Source of the DNA: Eutreptiella sp. 'Long Island Sound 2002'
Lineage: Eukaryota; Euglenozoa; Euglenophyceae; Eutreptiales; Eutreptiaceae
DNA: 64,000 nt
Direction of reading: 5' to 3'
Assembly (NCBI GenBank): GCA_964036045.1
Contig: OZ038380.1
Coordinates: forward strand, 7,587,913 to 7,651,912
Made by a program: the position numbers and the translations under genes. The first letter of the stretch is position 1. Each line of letters opens with the position of its first letter. Of this stretch, positions 63,916-64,000 are shown piece after piece. The notes below the pieces were generated by a model. It was not told the origin of the DNA. It searched no databases and saw nothing but the letters and a program-made list of their open reading frames with translations.

Positions 63916-64000
63916 GGTGAGACCCCAGTTTTGTGTGCAAGAATGATTTACCACAGTCCAACCATGACTTCTGCACAAAGGCTGCATGGCCAAGACAGAG

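Larger units (their letters stand above)
1..64000. repeat. 156-bp tandem satellite array filling the whole window
   Basis: The window begins and ends inside a monomer, and every stretch between is the same 156-bp unit in the same orientation. The anchor AGTTTTGTGTG lies at 45, 201 and so on up to 63,927, giving 410 nominal units. Landmarks in each unit, in order, are TAATAATGATTTACC, CACAGTCCAA, GACTTCTGCAC, TGCATGGCCAAGACC, GAGCCAGTTTTGG, CCACAATG, GGGGCACAAA, GTGAGTGCAGC, ATTGCCGC, an A-tract of about six, CACATGG and GAGACCCC. No inversion, spacer, transposon fragment or unique base run was seen. Arrays like this are known from centromeric, pericentromeric and other heterochromatin of eukaryotes; the exact chromosomal position cannot be read from the window. 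The monomer is not one I can name, and 156 bp does not match the 171-bp primate alpha satellite. Confidence 0.97.
60321..64000. repeat. Domain VII: AACGCATGG subfamily
   Basis: Many units carry AAAAAACGCATGGTGAG, which adds a CpG where most others have ACACATGG. Other variants are ACAAGCAGTGAG, TGTGAGCACAATG, AAGTCCGAGCC, GAGCTAGTTTTGG and AAAGGCAGCATGG. CCAACCATG is almost fixed, so a second minus-strand frame also stays open for long stretches here. Variation between neighbouring units is low compared with the rest of the window. Confidence 0.85.

Noticed and set aside
1-64000. CRISPR array
   Set aside because: Repeats are directly contiguous 156-bp units that are similar throughout. There are no short identical repeats separated by unique spacers, and no cas-like genes.
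1-64000. Primate alpha satellite or another named satellite
   Set aside because: The unit is 156 bp, not 171 bp, and the sequence does not resemble alpha satellite. I could not match it to any satellite I know.
1-64000. Telomeric or simple-sequence repeat
   Set aside because: No TTAGGG-type or other short simple repeat run occurs; the short internal CACA/TGTG echoes are part of the 156-bp unit.
1-64000. tRNA, rRNA or other structured RNA gene
   Set aside because: No cloverleaf, A/B box pair or rRNA signature was seen. The only notable dyads are the short palindromes inside the monomer.
1-64000. Bacterial operons, promoters or ribosome binding sites
   Set aside because: The sequence is a eukaryote-like satellite with CpG depletion; apparent starts and stops simply recur with the 156-bp period.

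Overview
The whole 64,000-base window is one uninterrupted head-to-tail satellite DNA array. The unit is 156 bp, and I see no unique sequence, gene, RNA gene, transposon or array edge on either strand. The anchor AGTTTTGTGTG recurs from position 45 to position 63,927. That distance, 63,882 bp, equals 410 units of 156 bp minus 78 bp. The deficit is exactly explained by the length variants I found by eye: fourteen single-base insertions, five single-base deletions, and one event that removes 87 bp net near 42.77-42.86 kb.

The organism is a eukaryote, since arrays of this kind are typical of centromeric, pericentromeric or other constitutive heterochromatin. A hand count of one monomer gives about 50% GC but only 2 CpG where about 10 would be expected. 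Much of the inter-monomer variation looks like CG versus TG/CA. That is what long-term cytosine methylation leaves behind and points, as an inference, to a vertebrate or another heavily methylating genome. I do not recognise the monomer as a named satellite and claim no species.

Diagnostic variants divide the array into seven domains. Domain I (1 to ~11.5 kb) has AAAAACTGC, GGGGCATAG, GTGCGGC and CATACGG, and is CpG-richer. Domain II (~11.5-25.95 kb) carries ten copies of a 157-bp marker monomer. Domain III (~25.95-34.85 kb) has GCCGGGACC and CTTCCGC. Domain IV (~34.85-48.1 kb) has ACTGCTTGG and GGGACACAA. Domain V (~48.1-57.4 kb) has CGCAAATAAC and ACTGTATGG. Domain VI (~57.4-60.3 kb) has CCAGGAAAAGC. 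Domain VII (~60.3-64 kb) has AACGCATGG.

Higher-order repeats (HORs) of many sizes lie on top of the monomers: 2-, 4-, 7-, 8-, 9-, 10-, 11/12-, 19- and 41-mers. They include two independent 19-mers (2,966 bp and 2,964 bp) and a 6,396-bp duplication. No single HOR dominates, so the window reads as a mosaic of local unequal exchanges and duplications of different ages.

Because 156 = 3 x 52, any frame without a stop in the monomer stays open for thousands of bases. Several overlapping frames on both strands therefore look like giant 52-residue-repeat proteins, the longest 4,782 codons. I treat all of them as by-products of the repeat. Nothing here supports a new protein-coding or RNA-guided system; the interest lies in the satellite's architecture.
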